A stretch of DNA of 64,000 nt from Peribacillus asahii (GTDB lineage Bacteria; Bacillota; Bacilli; Bacillales; DSM-1321), in the NCBI RefSeq assembly GCF_004006295.1, contig NZ_CP026095.1:1350001-1414000 (forward strand). The letters are read 5' to 3'. How positions within the stretch are numbered: position 1 is the stretch's first letter; every line of letters begins with the position of its first letter. Below the pieces are notes generated by a model. The model was given only the letters and a program-made list of their open reading frames with translations, was not told the origin of the DNA and did not search any database. This document shows, one piece after another, positions 8,868 through 17,221 of this stretch. A program made the translations under genes and the position numbers.

Positions 8868-8897
8868 TAACAGCCAGTAAGTGTTTACTGGCTGTTA
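8868..8897. terminator. convergent terminator overlapping the ftsW stop codon
   Basis: TAACAGCCAGTAA - gtg - TTTACTGGCTGTTA; it serves the EAL gene and ftsW from opposite sides. Confidence 0.75.
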
Positions 8898-10090
8898 TGT
8901 ATCTCCTCTATAATCTTTGGAGTGCTATTCTCTTTTTCTTCGAGTAGATTCATACGCATAATGATATTTTGAAAGATTCCCATTGAAATCATCATGAGCA
9001 GTAATGAAGTTCCTCCATAACTAATAAAGGGCAAAGTGATTCCTGTAATGGGAATTAAGCCTGTTACACCACCCACATTAATAAATACTTGAATACCAAT
9101 CATCGAAGAAATTCCAATTAATAATAGACTTCCAAAAGGGTCCTTACATTTAGCGGACAATATAAATCCACGCAGCACGATAAATCCGAGAGTAAGCAAT
9201 ACAAATCCTACTCCAAAAACCCCTAATTCTTCAGAAATAATTGCCAAAATAAAATCGGTATGTGCTTCTGGAAGATATCCATATTTCTGCACACTATCGC
9301 CTAGCCCTACCCCTGTTAATCCTCCCGATCCAATGGCCAGAAGTGAGTTAACAAGCTGATATCCATCATCACCTGCTGTACCAAAAGGGTCCATAAACCC
9401 TGTGAAACGAGCCACCTTATTATCGGAAAATACACTCGATAAATTTCCTGTAAGAAGTACACCTAGAGCGAAAATCCCTGCAAGGCTTACGAAGATAATC
9501 AAAAGTTTACTTAAACTTTTTAACGTCATGCCAGAAGAGACAATGATCGTACAGGAGATGAGAAAGATAATGGCTGCTGATCCGTAATCGGGCTGAGTAG
9601 CAATTAAATAACAAATCCCGATGAGAAACAAAATCGGTGGGATGACTGCTTTATCAATATTGTTAATACGATCCTGTCTTTTTCCGTACATAGCGGCAAG
9701 ATAAATAATCATCGCCAGCTTCGCGAATTCCGCTGGTTGAAACGAGCTAGATCCTATTTTAATCCAACTTTGAGCCCCGCTTGAAGCATGACCGAATAAA
9801 TCGACGACGATTAATGAGCCTGCAATACCAAACATGATAAACATGAGAAACTTTTTATTTTGATAAGCTTTATAAGGAAAAATCATCGCCGCAATCATAG
9901 CTACAAAAGAGATGATTAGTGCTATCTTTTGTTTCTCATAAAAGTAATCCATTGGGTAGTTGTAACGTCCTACAGCTGTAATCATGCTAGAACTGTACAC
10001 CATAACGAGTCCGAATAAGCAGAGTAGCACAATAGCGATAAAAATTGGATAGTCGTAGGCTTTAATTATTCTTTTCACCTGTGCGTTCAC
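8885..10090 (-). CDS. ftsW: FtsW/RodA/SpoVE-family peptidoglycan glycosyltransferase
   Basis: The 401-residue protein has about ten membrane helices and the SEDS-family signature near the C-terminus (GITGITLPFISYGGTS). SEDS proteins polymerise lipid II into glycan strands, with a class b penicillin-binding protein partner. Length matches B. subtilis FtsW (about 403) better than SpoVE or RodA, but SpoVE cannot be excluded because sequence alone separates these paralogues poorly. The gene stands alone, convergent with the EAL gene and divergent from the aldehyde dehydrogenase. The ribosome site is GAGGTG before the ATG at 10090. Confidence 0.8.
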   Translation of the reverse strand: MNAQVKRIIKAYDYPIFIAIVLLCLFGLVMVYSSSMITAVGRYNYPMDYFYEKQKIALIISFVAMIAAMIFPYKAYQNKKFLMFIMFGIAGSLIVVDLFGHASSGAQSWIKIGSSSFQPAEFAKLAMIIYLAAMYGKRQDRINNIDKAVIPPILFLIGICYLIATQPDYGSAAIIFLISCTIIVSSGMTLKSLSKLLIIFVSLAGIFALGVLLTGNLSSVFSDNKVARFTGFMDPFGTAGDDGYQLVNSLLAIGSGGLTGVGLGDSVQKYGYLPEAHTDFILAIISEELGVFGVGFVLLTLGFIVLRGFILSAKCKDPFGSLLLIGISSMIGIQVFINVGGVTGLIPITGITLPFISYGGTSLLLMMISMGIFQNIIMRMNLLEEKENSTPKIIEEIHNSQ

Positions 10091-10260
10091 CTCTATTTTA
10101 CATATGGGCGACCAAATCGCCCTTCTCTATAGTAACGGAAAACTGCCTGTAATGGAAAAAAAAATTCGTCTAAAATCATATTTTCGCCAAGAAGGGGCAA
10201 ACTTCCTTTGGAAAATGAAATTTAAGCCTTTTTTCTTTGAAATAGCGTGATGGTGAAATG

Positions 10261-10270
10261 TTGTATACAA
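10261..10270. promoter_or_regulatory. small palindrome upstream of the aldehyde dehydrogenase
   Basis: TTGTATACAA is a perfect 10-bp palindrome, about 50 bp upstream of a TATAAT (10322-10327). It resembles the core of GntR-family operators, but no regulator gene is adjacent, so its role is open. Confidence 0.3.
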
Positions 10271-10367
10271 TAAGCTCAGTAGCGGATATAGCTGATTTTT
10301 TAAATAATATGAACAACGTTATATAATGGAGCTAAAATGAATGATGACAGATGAGGATGAGGGATAC

Positions 10368-11924
10368 ATGGTGCAGCAACAAATGAAGTGGAATGTATAT
10401 GCTCCAGCAACTGGTGAGAAGATTGCTGAGCTGGAGGAAACGTCGCTTGACTCCATTCCTAAGCTATATGAACAATCACATAAGGCCTTTGATATGTGGT
10501 CAGCACTTTCTATTTCGAAGAGAATCGAGTACATTCGGCAGCTAAGGCTTTTAATTGTGGACAAGATGGATAAGCTTGCTGACATCATCTCGAAAGATAC
10601 AGGAAAGGTCAAAACAGAAGCGCTTGTGGCAGATTTAATGCCAACGCTTGATGCCATGCTGTATGTTGAAAAGCATGCTGAAAAGTTATTGAAACGACAA
10701 AAAATGAAAACACCTTTATTATTAATCGGGAAAACATCATATGTGGAGTATATGCCAAGGGGGACTGTACTTGTGATATCTCCATGGAACTATCCTTTTC
10801 AACTAGCGGTAACGCCTATAATTTCAGCCCTTGTTGGGGGGAATACAGTTATTGCGAAGCCTTCCGAAGTAACTCCTCTAGTTGGTAAAATGATAGAAGA
10901 ATTATTTGTAGAAGCTGGTTTTCCAGAAGGAGTTGTTCAATTTGCTCATGGTGGAAAAGAGTTAGGAGCAGTACTTACTGAACAAAAGCCAGATTATATT
11001 TTCTTTACAGGTTCCGTGCGAACAGGAAAGATTATCGCAGAAGTGGCGGCAAAACAATTGATTCCGACAACACTTGAGCTAGGCGGGAAAGACCCGATGA
11101 TTGTTTTTCAAGATGTTAACATAGAGAGGGCGGTAAATGCAGCTTTATGGGGAGCATTTACAAACAGCGGTCAAGTATGTATGAGCGTTGAACGACTTTA
11201 TATAGAGCGTCCAATTTATGAACAATTTCTGACGCTATTGAAGAAGAAAGTAGCTTCCTTAAAACAGGGAGATTCGCTGCATGATGATGTTGGTTCGATG
11301 ACATTCCCTGCTCAATTGGATATTGTAGCCGATCATATTCGGGATGCTCTTGATAAAGGAGCAACGCTTGAAATAGGGACCACACCTGACGAATGGGAGC
11401 AAGGTACGTGTTTTATCCAACCTTCACTTTTATCAAATGTGAATCATACAATGAAAGTGATTAATGAAGAATCTTTTGGTCCCCTGCTGCCTGTTATTCC
11501 TTTTGATACAGAAGCAGAGGCGGTTCAACTTGCAAATGATAGTGCATACGGTTTAAATTCAAGCGTTTGGACCTCTGATGAACATAGAGCAAAGCGGGTT
11601 GCAGCGCAATTAGTGACAGGGGCTGTTAATATTAATGATGTGCTTGTTTCAGTCGCTAATCCTCATTTACCGTTTGGCGGTGCGAAACAGAGTGGGATTG
11701 GCAGCTATCATGGTGAAGGTGGCCTTCGTATTTTTTGTCATGAAAAAGCAATTGTACATGATTCAGGGAAAAAGTCCGCTGAAATTCAATGGTACCCGTA
11801 TGAAGGGAAATATACCCATTTTCTTTCGCTTTTTCAACAGTATTTCGCTAGGAAAATCAGTTGGGTTTCTTTTATAAAGAGCTATCGACAATTACTTAAA
11901 TTATCGAATTTTAAGGATAAATAA
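10368..11924 (+). CDS. NAD(P)-dependent aldehyde dehydrogenase with a C-terminal extension
   Basis: I start at the ATG at 10368 (MVQQQMKWNVYAP), which has GAGGATGAGGGA upstream. The 518-residue enzyme oxidises aldehydes to acids. It has FTGSVRTGK in the cofactor site, the catalytic glutamate in LELGGKD (about residue 235) and the nucleophilic cysteine in NSGQVCMS (about 270). After the usual end near residue 470 there is an extra basic, aromatic tail of about 45 residues (KISWVSFIKSYRQLLKL). Class 3 fatty aldehyde dehydrogenases use such tails for membrane association; here that is inference. Substrate unknown. Confidence 0.85.
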   Translation: MVQQQMKWNVYAPATGEKIAELEETSLDSIPKLYEQSHKAFDMWSALSISKRIEYIRQLRLLIVDKMDKLADIISKDTGKVKTEALVADLMPTLDAMLYVEKHAEKLLKRQKMKTPLLLIGKTSYVEYMPRGTVLVISPWNYPFQLAVTPIISALVGGNTVIAKPSEVTPLVGKMIEELFVEAGFPEGVVQFAHGGKELGAVLTEQKPDYIFFTGSVRTGKIIAEVAAKQLIPTTLELGGKDPMIVFQDVNIERAVNAALWGAFTNSGQVCMSVERLYIERPIYEQFLTLLKKKVASLKQGDSLHDDVGSMTFPAQLDIVADHIRDALDKGATLEIGTTPDEWEQGTCFIQPSLLSNVNHTMKVINEESFGPLLPVIPFDTEAEAVQLANDSAYGLNSSVWTSDEHRAKRVAAQLVTGAVNINDVLVSVANPHLPFGGAKQSGIGSYHGEGGLRIFCHEKAIVHDSGKKSAEIQWYPYEGKYTHFLSLFQQYFARKISWVSFIKSYRQLLKLSNFKDK

Positions 11925-11964
11925 GGAAAATTGCCCTATTTTTTCACAATCGTTTAAAAAATAC

Positions 11965-11993
11965 TTGTGTTATAGAAAGGTATATCATATACT
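11965..11993 (+). promoter_or_regulatory. promoter of the riboswitch-terC transcript
   Basis: TTGTGT (11965-11970) and TATACT (11988-11993) with 17 bp between; RNA would start about 25 bases before the riboswitch. Confidence 0.6.
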
Positions 11994-12025
11994 ACTAATA
12001 TATTAAATATGATTTTTCCTTAATC

Positions 12026-12155
12026 AAAGGGGAGTAGCGTTAGGGTTCGCCCTAAAACAAAGTCGTCATTACATGAATGGAGACATTCATCGGCTTTGTT
12101 GACATGACTTCATGTTCAGCAAGACCTTTGCCTATTACGGCAGAGGTCTTTTTGT
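12026..12155 (+). ncRNA. yybP-ykoY manganese riboswitch with built-in terminator
   Basis: The conserved aptamer pieces are present: AAAGGGGAGTAGCG at the 5' side and GTTCAGCAAGACCTTTGCC at the 3' side, joined by paired arms (AGTCGTCA/TGACATGACT region and a variable ATGAATGgagaCATTCAT hairpin). The 3' aptamer strand AAGACCTTTGCC also pairs with GGCAGAGGTCTT followed by TTTT, forming a terminator that is mutually exclusive with the aptamer. Mn2+ binding should therefore allow readthrough into terC, the known arrangement for this class. Confidence 0.95.
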
Positions 12156-12209
12156 TTTGCCGAATGCCGATAGGGGGAAAGACATACTAACTATTGGAGG
12201 GAAAAGTAA

Positions 12210-13019
12210 ATGGATGCATCACTATTATTGGAATACGGCTGGGTTCTTCTCGTATTAATTGCCCTTGAAGGACTTCTTGCCGCAGACAATGCAGTTGTTA
12301 TGGCCGTCATGGTTAAACACCTACCAAAAGATCAACAACGAAAAGCGTTATTCTATGGGTTATTTGGAGCGTTTGTATTCCGCTTTGCCAGCTTGTTTCT
12401 TATCACATATTTGGTTAATATATGGCAAATTCAAGCGATTGGTGCCTTATACTTACTATTTATTGCTTGTCATAATATTTATAAAAAGTATTATGGGAAT
12501 GAGTTGGATGTTGCGCCGAAAGCGAAAGCCACTTCTGGCTTCTGGATGACTGTTTTAAAAGTAGAGCTCGCAGATATTGCCTTTGCGATTGACTCTATGC
12601 TTGCAGCTGTAGCATTAGCCGTAACCCTTCCTGAAACAGGATGGTTCAAAGTGGGCGGTATTGATGGCGGACAGTTTTCGGTGATGTTCTTAGGTGGAAT
12701 CATTGGCTTAGTTATTATGCGATTTGCAGCTAATGCGTTCGTGAAAGTATTACATCAACGACCATCCCTTGAAACAGCAGCCTTTTTGATTGTAGGTTGG
12801 GTTGGCGTAAAGCTGGCCGTTCATACACTTGCTCATCCGTCATTAGGGGTCATTAATGAACACTTCCCAGAATCCATTGTATGGAAGTCAATTTTCTGGA
12901 CTGTGTTACTTGGAATTGCAGTTGGAGCTTTTCTATTATCGGGAAAAAAAGACAAACAGGACAAAAAAGACAAACAAGACAAACAAGACAAACAAGACAA
13001 ACAAATACAAGAAGTCTAA
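12210..13019 (+). CDS. TerC-family integral membrane protein, Mn2+ exporter type (YkoY/YceF-like)
   Basis: A 269-residue protein with about seven membrane helices and the TerC acidic motifs in membrane segments (EGLLAADNAVVMA near residue 17 and VELADIAFAIDS near 120). Control by the manganese riboswitch upstream points to metal efflux, as shown for TerC proteins MeeF/MeeY of B. subtilis. GGAGGGAAAAG precedes the ATG. The C-terminus is odd: about 22 residues of K, D and Q made from a tandem 9-bp DNA repeat (12949-13008) giving KQD units. This tail is highly charged and probably cytoplasmic. Confidence 0.9.
   Translation: MDASLLLEYGWVLLVLIALEGLLAADNAVVMAVMVKHLPKDQQRKALFYGLFGAFVFRFASLFLITYLVNIWQIQAIGALYLLFIACHNIYKKYYGNELDVAPKAKATSGFWMTVLKVELADIAFAIDSMLAAVALAVTLPETGWFKVGGIDGGQFSVMFLGGIIGLVIMRFAANAFVKVLHQRPSLETAAFLIVGWVGVKLAVHTLAHPSLGVINEHFPESIVWKSIFWTVLLGIAVGAFLLSGKKDKQDKKDKQDKQDKQDKQIQEV
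12949..13008 (+). repeat. 9-bp tandem repeat coding the KDKQD tail of TerC
   Basis: Five or more near-identical units of GACAAACAA, with GACAAAAAA variants, encode alternating Lys, Asp and Gln. Each unit is three codons, so slippage changes tail length without breaking the frame. Confidence 0.85.
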
Positions 13020-13028
13020 ATAACAATT

Positions 13029-13059
13029 CAGGTGTCTGATATGGCGCCTGGATTTTTTT
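13029..13059 (+). terminator. rho-independent terminator of terC
   Basis: CAGGTGTC - 6 b - GGCGCCTG (two G-T pairs) followed by seven T. Confidence 0.75.
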
Positions 13060-13287
13060 ATGAATCGATTATCCCCATAAAAAAATCTTCTATCTCGTAT
13101 TATTATAGGGAGTTCGGATAAAGAGGAAACACCCAATATGAAAAATGGGCATTCTTTCTTATGTTTCATAACGGAAATATGAATTTGTTTTGAAAATAGG
13201 ACTTTTGAAACTGTGATTCACATCTGCTCCGCTTAAGATTAATATATTGACCTTATGTTTAATGGTCAAAAGGAGTGAGATGTACGC

Positions 13288-14028
13288 ATGATAGGTTTTT
13301 TATTTACAGCATTGAAGAAAAAACGTTCATTAGAAGATTGCGTCATCAAAATTCAACAAGGTGACACGAAGCTTCGAAATGATACGATCCATTCTTATAA
13401 GCCTTTTATTGCTAAAACAGTTTCAAGCGTTTGTAATCGATATATTCATGAATCAGATGATGAATACAGTATTGGTCTGATTGCTTTCAATGAAGCAATT
13501 GATAAATATTCATGTAAAAAAGGAAAGTCTTTGCTTGCGTTTGCTGAGGTTATTATTAAGCGCCGAGTTATTGATTATTTAAGAAGTCAGTCAAGAAATA
13601 AGGAAGTGATTTTGGAGTCTGCTTGGAATGAAGAGGGGGGCGATGATTCATTTCTCGATGATCAAAATTCTATTCAGGCATTTGAACAGGAGCAAGAAAC
13701 GTTAAAAAGAAGAGAGGAAATTCTTCTTTATAATCGTCGTTTACAGGAATTTGGCTTATCTTTTCAAGAATTAGTTCATCATTCACCAAAGCATATAGAT
13801 GCTCGTTTAGGAGCAATTTCTATTGCGAAGACATTAATGGATGATGGGGAGCTAAGAGACCTTTTGTTCATGAAGAAACGGCTTCCGATTAAACAATTAG
13901 AGGAAAAAGTACGAGTGAGTAGAAAAACGATTGAACGACATCGTAAATATATTATTGCGATGTGTATCATTTTAAATGAAGAGTTTGTGTACTTATCGCA
14001 TTACATAGAAGGGGTGACTCAGCAGTGA
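13288..14028 (+). CDS. sigI: RNA polymerase sigma factor SigI
   Basis: The 246-residue protein has a sigma region 2 (about residues 20-110: DDEYSIGLIAFNEAIDKY, then VIIKRRVIDYLRSQSR) and the SigI-specific C-terminal domain ending in a helix-turn-helix (IKQLEEKVRVSRKTIERHRKYIIA). SigI directs heat- and envelope-stress genes in bacilli. Its stop overlaps the rsgI start by 4 bases (GTGA), the usual sigI-rsgI coupling. An inverted repeat TTGACC - 11 bp - GGTCAA at 13247-13269 abuts the AAAAGGAG ribosome site and could modulate translation. I do not see a convincing SigI-type promoter. Confidence 0.95.
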   Translation: MIGFLFTALKKKRSLEDCVIKIQQGDTKLRNDTIHSYKPFIAKTVSSVCNRYIHESDDEYSIGLIAFNEAIDKYSCKKGKSLLAFAEVIIKRRVIDYLRSQSRNKEVILESAWNEEGGDDSFLDDQNSIQAFEQEQETLKRREEILLYNRRLQEFGLSFQELVHHSPKHIDARLGAISIAKTLMDDGELRDLLFMKKRLPIKQLEEKVRVSRKTIERHRKYIIAMCIILNEEFVYLSHYIEGVTQQ

Positions 14029-15211
14029 AAAAGGGTATAGTTCTATCAGTGACTAAACGACATATTACGTTGTTGACCCCAGAAGGTGAGTTTGTCAGAA
14101 GAAACCGGGATAACGGAGTGTATGAAATTGGTGATGAAGTAACGATTATCCCAGTAGAACGAACGTTTCCCATTTCTTCTAAGAAATAGCTGTTATTGGC
14201 ACGTTTGCCTCTGCTTGTCTTCTATTTTTCTCAATTATTGCTGTTCAACCCTCCACTCATGTATCTGCTTACATGACGATTGATGTAAATCCTAGTGTTG
14301 AAATAGGTGTAGATGATGATTTAGATGTGATTGAACTAAAGGGATTGAATGATGAAGGAAAGCGTGTCGTGAAGGAATTGGGTGTATGGGAAAATAAAGA
14401 GCTTTCGACAGTGACTGAAAACATTGTTGCCAAGACAAAGGAACTAGGATATTTGAAGGGTTCTACACGGAAGATTGTCGTCTCCACAACCATGGTCGAA
14501 AAGAATAAGAAAGTCAATCAGCAGTTAAATAAAGAGCTGCAGCATATGTCCCAGCAATGGCCGGTAAATCGTACAAAAGTACAAGTTATTCAAGCGACAA
14601 AAGAAGAGCGTAATGAAGCTAAAAGACAGGGGCTCTCAACAGGGAAATATGTTGAACAAAAACGGGAGAGTCAGCGAAAGAAGATTCAAACGAATCAAGA
14701 CAATCAATCACAAGAGAAAAGTCAAATAACGAATACTCCTGTTCAGAAGACTGAAGAGAAGAAGACAGCTCAGCCTTTACAAACGAATCAGGAAACAAAA
14801 AAAGCAACAAATGAGAAATCTTCTAGTCAGTCGGTGTTGAAGGATAATCAAAAGTCAGTAGAAACGAAGAAGTCTAACAAAGAAAAGCCATCTTCATCAA
14901 AAAAAGAACATGTAGTTAAAGAAAGAGAACAGCAACAAGAACAACGAAAGAAAGAGAAAGAACAGCAAAAAGCGCAACAAGAGAAAGAGAAAAAATGGAA
15001 AAAAACGCAACAAGAGAAAGAGAAAAAGTGGCAAAAAGTACAACGAGAGAGAGAGAAAGAATGGCAAAAAGCGCAACGAGAGAAAGAGAAGGAACAACGC
15101 AAAGAACAACTGTATAAACCAGTAAAGAAAGAAGAGAAACCTCATCCAGGTAATGCAGGTAATCATAAAAAAGAAAATAACGATAGAGAGAAGCAGCGTC
15201 AGGATGATTAA
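14025..15211 (+). pseudogene. rsgI: anti-sigma-I factor RsgI, interrupted by a -1 frameshift
   Basis: The N-terminal anti-sigma domain starts at GTG 14025 (VKKGIVLSVTKRHITLLTPEGEF) and stops at TAG 14187-14189 after 54 residues. The rest continues in another frame from about 14186: a membrane helix (AVIGTFASACLLFFSIIAV), the RsgI hallmark YMTIDVNPSVE, then a long extracytoplasmic tail of K/E/Q-rich repeats (EKEKKWQKVQRE-like) and a basic end. Adding one base, for example one A in the AAA at 14184-14186, restores a single protein of about 396 codons. As written, the SigI-binding domain is cut off from its membrane anchor. Real mutation, recoding or sequencing error are all possible. Confidence 0.85.
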
Positions 15212-15213
15212 TG

Positions 15214-15241
15214 AAAGAGCCCGGTCAAACACCGGGCTTTA
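15214..15241 (+). terminator. terminator of the sigI-rsgI operon
   Basis: AGCCCGGT - caaac - ACCGGGCT followed by a short T-run. Confidence 0.8.
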
Positions 15242-15260
15242 GCCATGTTATTCTATTGTA

Positions 15261-15461
15261 TTAAAATTTACCGCTAAGCTGAGACTGAGCTTGTTGCACT
15301 AATCGTTTTGTAATTTCTCCGCCTACAGATCCATTTGCACGTGCTGACGTATCAGATCCTAATTGAACGCCAAACTCAGAAGCGATTTCATATTTAATTT
15401 GTTCTAAAGCTTGTTCAATTCCAGGAACAAGTAATTTATTACTGCTATTATTATTAGCCAT
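15261..15461 (-). CDS. alpha/beta-type small acid-soluble spore protein
   Basis: A 66-residue DNA-coating spore protein. It has the family motifs: the GPR protease site region ([11 protein letters not shown], normally cleaved within E-IA) and the C-terminal signature [25 protein letters not shown] precedes the ATG. SASPs saturate spore DNA and protect it from UV and heat, and are made in the forespore under SigG; I could not find a convincing SigG promoter. Its presence is direct evidence that the organism forms endospores. Confidence 0.97.
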   Translation of the reverse strand: MANNNSSNKLLVPGIEQALEQIKYEIASEFGVQLGSDTSARANGSVGGEITKRLVQQAQSQLSGKF

Positions 15462-15676
15462 GTTATAATCTCCTTTAGTTTATATGTTATACAGTGGCAT
15501 TTGCCGCTGTAGTCATAGTATAAGTAGATTAATTTTTTTTAGTTGCGTTGCGGTTGCTTTTCTATTGGCAAGAGCACCTTATAGTTGAAGGAATGGAATA
15601 AGTCGAGAAGGATTGGAAAATGGTTGAAAAACGGGTACACTAGGTTAAGAAATTATTTTAATTCAATAAGTTAATG

Positions 15677-15755
15677 GCGCGAAAGACTCATTGCTTGACA
15701 AGAATTGATAATTTCAATCCGCGCTCAGCATCCTATAAAGAGGATGCTAACTGAG
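15677..15755 (+). ncRNA. predicted structured leader of ktrD, class unknown
   Basis: Nested stems are visible: GCGCG (15677-15681) with CGCGC (15720-15724) enclosing hairpin ATTGA/TCAAT; then CTCAG-CATCCT - ataaag - AGGATG-ctaa-CTGAG (15724-15755). No T-run follows, so it is not a simple terminator. It does not match the ydaO/c-di-AMP consensus as I remember it. The region 15462-15820 holds no other gene. Confidence 0.45.
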
Positions 15756-15820
15756 TGGGGCTGTATTTTACATACGTTTGAAGAGAATTTCAACAGAACG
15801 AGAGGAACGGGAACGTGTAG

Positions 15821-17173
15821 ATGACTATGTTTAAAAAAATATTGGCTAGGCTTTCTCCTGCTCAGCTTATTATTGGGTATTACTTTATTGCAGTTAGTAT
15901 TTCTACAGGCTTGCTTAGCCTTCCAATTGCGATTCAGCCAGAAGTGGAATATAGCTTTAGTGATGCCTTATTTACGGCAGTGAGTGCCGTTAGTGTAACC
16001 GGATTATCGGTTGTTAACGTATCGGAAGTGCTTACGGTTCCGGGTTATTTTATTTTGATGTTTGTTCTCCAATTTGGTGGAATTGGGATTATGACGTTAG
16101 GAACCTTCTTCTGGCTTATCGTAGGCAAGAAAATCGGTTTAAAAGAACGTCAATTAATTATGGCCGATCAAAATCAGATGCAATTATCAGGTGCTGTTAA
16201 ATTATTGAAACAAATTATTGAAATCTTTTTGGTGATTGAATTTATAGGCGCACTTATTCTTGGAATATGGTTTCTTAAATATGAGCCAGACTTAGGAAGC
16301 GCGATGCTAAATGGCTTGTTTATGTCTATTAGTGCAACGACAAATGCCGGTTTTGATATTACGGGCATTTCTATGGTTCCGTATCAACATGATTATTTTG
16401 TTCAAATAGTCGTCATGATTTTATTGATTCTAGGAGCGATTGGTTTTCCTGTTTTAATGGAATTAAGAGAATTTTTTACGTCAAGAAAACGCACATTTAA
16501 GTTTCGATTTTCTTTGTTTACAAAGTTAACTTCCATTACGTTTTTTGGACTAGTAGTCGCAGGTACTTTGTTTATTTTATTAATGGAATGGAATGGTTTC
16601 TTGCAAGATAAAAGTTGGCATGAGTCTTTATTTTATTCCTTATTTATGTCTACTACAACGAGAAGTGCAGGTCTTACTACGATGGATATCACAGCTTTTT
16701 CAGAGCCTACCTTATTGCTCCTCAGTTTACTGATGTTTATTGGGGCTTCTCCTAGTTCTGTTGGAGGCGGGATTCGGACGACGACTGTTGCTATTCTTCT
16801 TTTATTTGTGTGGAACTTTGCGCGAGGTCGACGTTCGATTAAAGTGTTTGAGAGAGAAATTCATCCTGATGATATTTTTAAAGCGATGGCTGTACTCATT
16901 GTTGGTTTACTTCTCAGCATCAGCAGCATTTTTATTTTAATGATTACGGAAGATTTTACGTTAACTGCGATTATTTTTGAAGTATGCTCTGCTTTTGGAA
17001 CAGTCGGTTTGTCTTTAGGAATTACGCCTGAATTAAGTGAATTTGGGAAAGGCCTTCTGATGATTTTGATGTTTATTGGTAGAGTAGGGATTACGTCTTT
17101 ATTATTCAGTGTGGGGCGTAAAGAAGTAACGGAAAATTATCATTATCCAAAAGAACGAGTGATTACAGGATAA
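15821..17173 (+). CDS. ktrD: K+ transporter membrane subunit KtrD
   Basis: A 450-residue TrkH/KtrB-family channel subunit. All four pore-loop filters are present with their glycines: VTGLS, TNAGFD, RSAGLTT and TVGLS. From memory the sequence is nearest to B. subtilis KtrD, whose cytosolic gating partner KtrC is encoded at 57.0 kb in this window. Ktr systems take up K+ for osmotic and c-di-AMP-controlled homeostasis. Start choice between ATG 15821 and 15827 is not certain; AGAGG lies about 15 bases before the first. A structured leader precedes it. Confidence 0.92.
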   Translation: MTMFKKILARLSPAQLIIGYYFIAVSISTGLLSLPIAIQPEVEYSFSDALFTAVSAVSVTGLSVVNVSEVLTVPGYFILMFVLQFGGIGIMTLGTFFWLIVGKKIGLKERQLIMADQNQMQLSGAVKLLKQIIEIFLVIEFIGALILGIWFLKYEPDLGSAMLNGLFMSISATTNAGFDITGISMVPYQHDYFVQIVVMILLILGAIGFPVLMELREFFTSRKRTFKFRFSLFTKLTSITFFGLVVAGTLFILLMEWNGFLQDKSWHESLFYSLFMSTTTRSAGLTTMDITAFSEPTLLLLSLLMFIGASPSSVGGGIRTTTVAILLLFVWNFARGRRSIKVFEREIHPDDIFKAMAVLIVGLLLSISSIFILMITEDFTLTAIIFEVCSAFGTVGLSLGITPELSEFGKGLLMILMFIGRVGITSLLFSVGRKEVTENYHYPKERVITG

Positions 17174-17179
17174 GTAAGG

Positions 17180-17219
17180 AAACCCCTTTTCATCAGCCTG
17201 GATGAAAAGGGGTTTTGTT
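17180..17219. terminator. terminator shared by ktrD and the radical-SAM gene
   Basis: AAACCCCTTTTCATC - 6 b - GATGAAAAGGGGTTTT; convergent genes on both sides. Confidence 0.9.
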
Positions 17220-17221
17220 TA

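Noticed and set aside
14848..15232. Long minus-strand ORFs rich in Phe/Leu/Ser
   Set aside because: They are antisense to the Lys/Glu/Gln repeats of rsgI and only reflect its codon composition; no ribosome site.
15541..15820. ydaO (c-di-AMP) riboswitch before ktrD
   Set aside because: Expected because of the target gene, but the conserved core sequences as I remember them are not there.
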